NCBI GenBank assembly: GCA_029257045.1
Contig: JARIDB010000080.1
Span: 1-63,202, forward strand
DNA: 63,202 nt
DNA from: Clostridium sp.
Lineage (GTDB): Bacteria; Bacillota; Clostridia; Clostridiales; Clostridiaceae
Direction of reading: 5' to 3'
Position numbers and translations under genes: made by a program. Of this stretch, positions 61,034 to 63,202 are shown in pieces (the first letter of the stretch is position 1; the number at the start of each line of letters is the position of its first letter). Below the pieces are notes generated by a model. That model saw only the letters and a list, made by a program, of their open reading frames with translations, did not search any database and was not told the DNA's origin.

Positions 61034-62470
61034 ATGATGAAGTTTTTCCAAAAATTAGGCAAGTCTCTTATGTTACCAGTTGCAACTTTGCCAGTAGCAA
61101 GTATCTTAATGGGTATTGGTTATTGGATAGATCCAGCAGGTTGGGGAGCAAATAACGTAGCAGCAGCTTTTCTAATTAAAGCCGGTGGAGCTTTAATAGA
61201 TAATATGGCAATTTTATTTGCTATTGGTGTAGGTGTTGGTATGTCAGATGATAACGATGGTACATCAGGATTAGCAGGGCTTGTATCATGGTTAATTATA
61301 ACTACATTATTAAGCACTGGAGCAGTTGCAATGTTTAAGGGCATTGATATTTCAGAAGTACCAGCAGCTTTTGGTAAAATTCAAACTCAATTCGTTGGTA
61401 TATTATCAGGTATAATTGGAGCAACTTGCTACAATAAATTTAAAAGCACAAAGTTACCAGATGCTTTAGGTTTCTTTAGTGGAAAGAGAAGTGTTGCTAT
61501 AGTAACAGCAGCAGCATCAATAGTTGCTGCACTTGTATTATTCTTTGTATGGCCACTTGTATATAATGGACTAGTTTCATTTGGTAAAGCTATAGTTTCA
61601 ACAGATGCTGTTGGAGCAGGTATATATGCATTCTTAAACAGACTTTTAATTCCAACAGGATTACATCATGCACTAAACTCAGTATTCTGGTTTGATGTTG
61701 CAGGAATAAATGATATAGCAAACTTCTGGGGTGGTACAGGAGTGCAAGGAACAACAGGAATGTATATGACAGGGTTCTTCCCAGTTATGATGTTTGGTTT
61801 ACCAGCGGGAGCTTTAGCAATGTATCATACAGCTAAAGATAATAAAAAGAAGGCTGTTTATGGATTATTATTAGCAGCTGCATTATCATCATTCTTTACA
61901 GGAGTTACAGAACCATTAGAATTCGGATTCATGTTCTTAGCACCAGGATTATATGTAATTCACGCTGTTTTAACAGGAGTATCAGCTTTTGTTATGGCAT
62001 TATTACCAATAAGAGCTGGATTTAATTTCAGTGCTGGATTAGTTGACTGGGTTTTAAGTTTTAGAGCACCAATGGCTGAAAATCCATTATATATCATACC
62101 AATAGGTTTAGTAGTTGGATTAGTATATTATGTAATATTCAGATTTGTAATAGTTAAATTCAACTTAAAAACTCCAGGTAGAGAAGATGAGGATGAATTT
62201 ACAGAAAATACTGTAATAAGTGGAGATATGAATGTTTTAGCTAGAGAATATATCAATGCTTTAGGTGGAGATCAAAACATAGTAACAGTAGATAATTGTG
62301 TAACAAGATTAAGATTAAATGTTAAAGATAATCAATCTATTAAAGATAAGGATTTAATGCACTTAGGAGCTAGGGGCGTTATGAGACCTGGTAAGGGTAG
62401 CATACAAGTTATAGTTGGAACAAACGTACAATTTGTAGCTGATGCTATAAAGGCAGAATTAAAAAAGTAA
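61034..62470 (+). CDS. ptsG: Glucose PTS permease EIICB
   Basis: This 478-residue protein has an EIIC membrane domain (1-385; FFQKLGKSLMLPVATLPVASILMGIGYW; GLHHALNSVFWFDVAG; GVTEPLEFGFMFLAPGLY). A short linker leads to EIIB with phosphorylated Cys422 (VTVDNCVTRLRLNV). There is no EIIA domain; crr is divergent next door. Glucose is the likely substrate given the GlcT-type control. AAGGAGGT lies 8 bases before ATG 61034; ATG 61037 is also possible. Confidence 0.93.
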   Translation: MMKFFQKLGKSLMLPVATLPVASILMGIGYWIDPAGWGANNVAAAFLIKAGGALIDNMAILFAIGVGVGMSDDNDGTSGLAGLVSWLIITTLLSTGAVAMFKGIDISEVPAAFGKIQTQFVGILSGIIGATCYNKFKSTKLPDALGFFSGKRSVAIVTAAASIVAALVLFFVWPLVYNGLVSFGKAIVSTDAVGAGIYAFLNRLLIPTGLHHALNSVFWFDVAGINDIANFWGGTGVQGTTGMYMTGFFPVMMFGLPAGALAMYHTAKDNKKKAVYGLLLAAALSSFFTGVTEPLEFGFMFLAPGLYVIHAVLTGVSAFVMALLPIRAGFNFSAGLVDWVLSFRAPMAENPLYIIPIGLVVGLVYYVIFRFVIVKFNLKTPGREDEDEFTENTVISGDMNVLAREYINALGGDQNIVTVDNCVTRLRLNVKDNQSIKDKDLMHLGARGVMRPGKGSIQVIVGTNVQFVADAIKAELKK

Positions 62471-62503
62471 ATCCAAATAAATATTAATTATATAATATGA
62501 ATA

Positions 62504-62541
62504 GAACTGTTTTGCAATATTAATGTGAAACAGTTCTTTTT
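62504..62541 (+). terminator. Terminator of ptsG
   Basis: GAACTGTTT (62504-62512) pairs with AAACAGTTC (62528-62536), TTTTT. Confidence 0.9.
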
Positions 62542-63014
62542 ATATATAAAATATGAATAAATAAATAGAAAGTATTAATAATATATATGTAATAAAAGAT
62601 AAGGTAAAAAAGTAAAAAGTAGAATATTAAAAAGTGGTTGTTAGATAAGATTATTTTTAAAGTTATTAATAAAACAATATAATATTTTAAACTTAATTAA
62701 GTCTATTTAAATAGTTGTTATAAATAGGTAGAATAGTTTTACTAATTATATACAAGTTAATTAACTTATTTATACTAGTAAGGCTATTATTCTAATGTGT
62801 TAAAGCATAATATAAAGAATACTCTTCCTAGTGTATCAATAGTAGAATAATGTAGAAAAATGTAGAAAACAAAAGTATAAAAAGGTTAATATAGAAAAGA
62901 TAAGAAAATAGAATTAAGAAAATGAAAATAAAGATGGTATGATTATATTCGTTCCCAAGAGGAACAATAAATTATCATATAAAACGAACTAGAAAAACTT
63001 TTTTTAAAAAAGTA
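62542..63014. other. AT-rich upstream region of the rRNA operon
   Basis: No gene. Short repeats (AATGTAGAAAA twice near 62850) and A/T tracts resemble the UP-element-rich region before rRNA promoters. Confidence 0.4.
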
Positions 63015-63202
63015 TTGACGAAGTAGTTTACAGATGATAAGATAATGAAGTCGCTTAAGGGTGACAAACAAAAACAATGAAAACTGGCTATATAGCTAGT
63101 CTTCAGAGGAACTTCTTCTAATGAAGAGGTAAGCCTATAATATTAAAATAATAAGTTTTGATATAAGGCAATGGTCTTTGAAAATTGAACAGAAATAATA
63201 AG
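63015..63202 (+). promoter_or_regulatory. Promoter and leader of an rRNA operon
   Basis: TTGACG (63015-63020), 17 bases, TAAGAT (63038-63043), preceded by an A/T tract. The leader ends with GGTCTTTGAAAATTGAACAG (63173-63192), a boxA-like sequence typical just before 16S rRNA in clostridia. The 16S gene itself is beyond the right edge. Confidence 0.75.

Overview
The window is low-GC Firmicute DNA, most probably from a Clostridium species. Codon use is strongly AT-rich (AGA, ATA, TTA), ribosome-binding sites are strong AGGAGG types, stem-plus-T terminators are abundant, and bofA (a sporulation gene) sits beside recR. No single species can be named from the sequence alone.

Layout. 1-8,000: small chromosomal genes (zinc ribbon, sugar O-acetyltransferase, HAD phosphatase, GNAT enzymes, short cis-prenyltransferase, EFR1 flavodoxin/ferredoxin, VOC protein) mixed with decayed genes (ABC ATPase start, flavodoxin-like reductase with an in-frame TAG, GNAT tail). 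8,100-11,350: a PTS EIICB-nanE unit plus an RpiR regulator, probably for an N-acetylated amino sugar. 11,400-13,150: an ohrR-like peroxide regulator and two glutathione-peroxidase genes; ohrR and the first peroxidase share a tandem 15-bp operator. 13,400-15,900: an ABC importer of the sulfonate/taurine/nitrate type. 16,100-25,250: a secreted PTP-like phytase, two DEAD-box helicases, a membrane protein behind a tetranucleotide repeat, a ChbG deacetylase, a solitary adenine methyltransferase, rubredoxin and plsC.

25,497-32,896: a 7.4-kb integrative element in the 3' end of tRNA-Arg(CCU), bounded by a perfect 22-bp direct repeat. It carries a tyrosine integrase, divergent CI/Cro-type regulators with three identical-architecture operators, an excisionase-like protein, a DnaD-domain protein, a hairpin cluster beside a possible ribbon-helix-helix protein, a GIY-YIG protein with a structured upstream region, and an XRE / ImmA-IrrE protease / PIN nuclease operon as accessory cargo. 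No capsid, relaxase or terminase gene is visible.

33,300-48,900: the conserved block tadA - lgt - tRNA-Ser - SRP RNA - dnaX - ebfC - recR - yaaL - bofA. Between SRP RNA and dnaX lies about 5.9 kb of extra material: folA-thyA, a small peptide gene with consensus expression signals, an MFS transporter and a 443-residue protein with an RX6H HEPN-like motif. A truncated cardiolipin synthase directly abuts recR. A family of two-hairpin repeats of about 130 nt, with compensatory base changes, recurs in this part and at 22.5 kb.

49,200-63,202: serine biosynthesis (class V aminotransferase, serA, DUF1015), ComFB, hemerythrin, mtnN, tcdA, AraC regulator, msrA, and a glucose PTS module (glcT, crr, ptsG). 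crr and ptsG each have a GlcT-type RNA antiterminator overlapping a terminator. The right edge contains the promoter and leader of an rRNA operon, whose 16S gene lies beyond the window.
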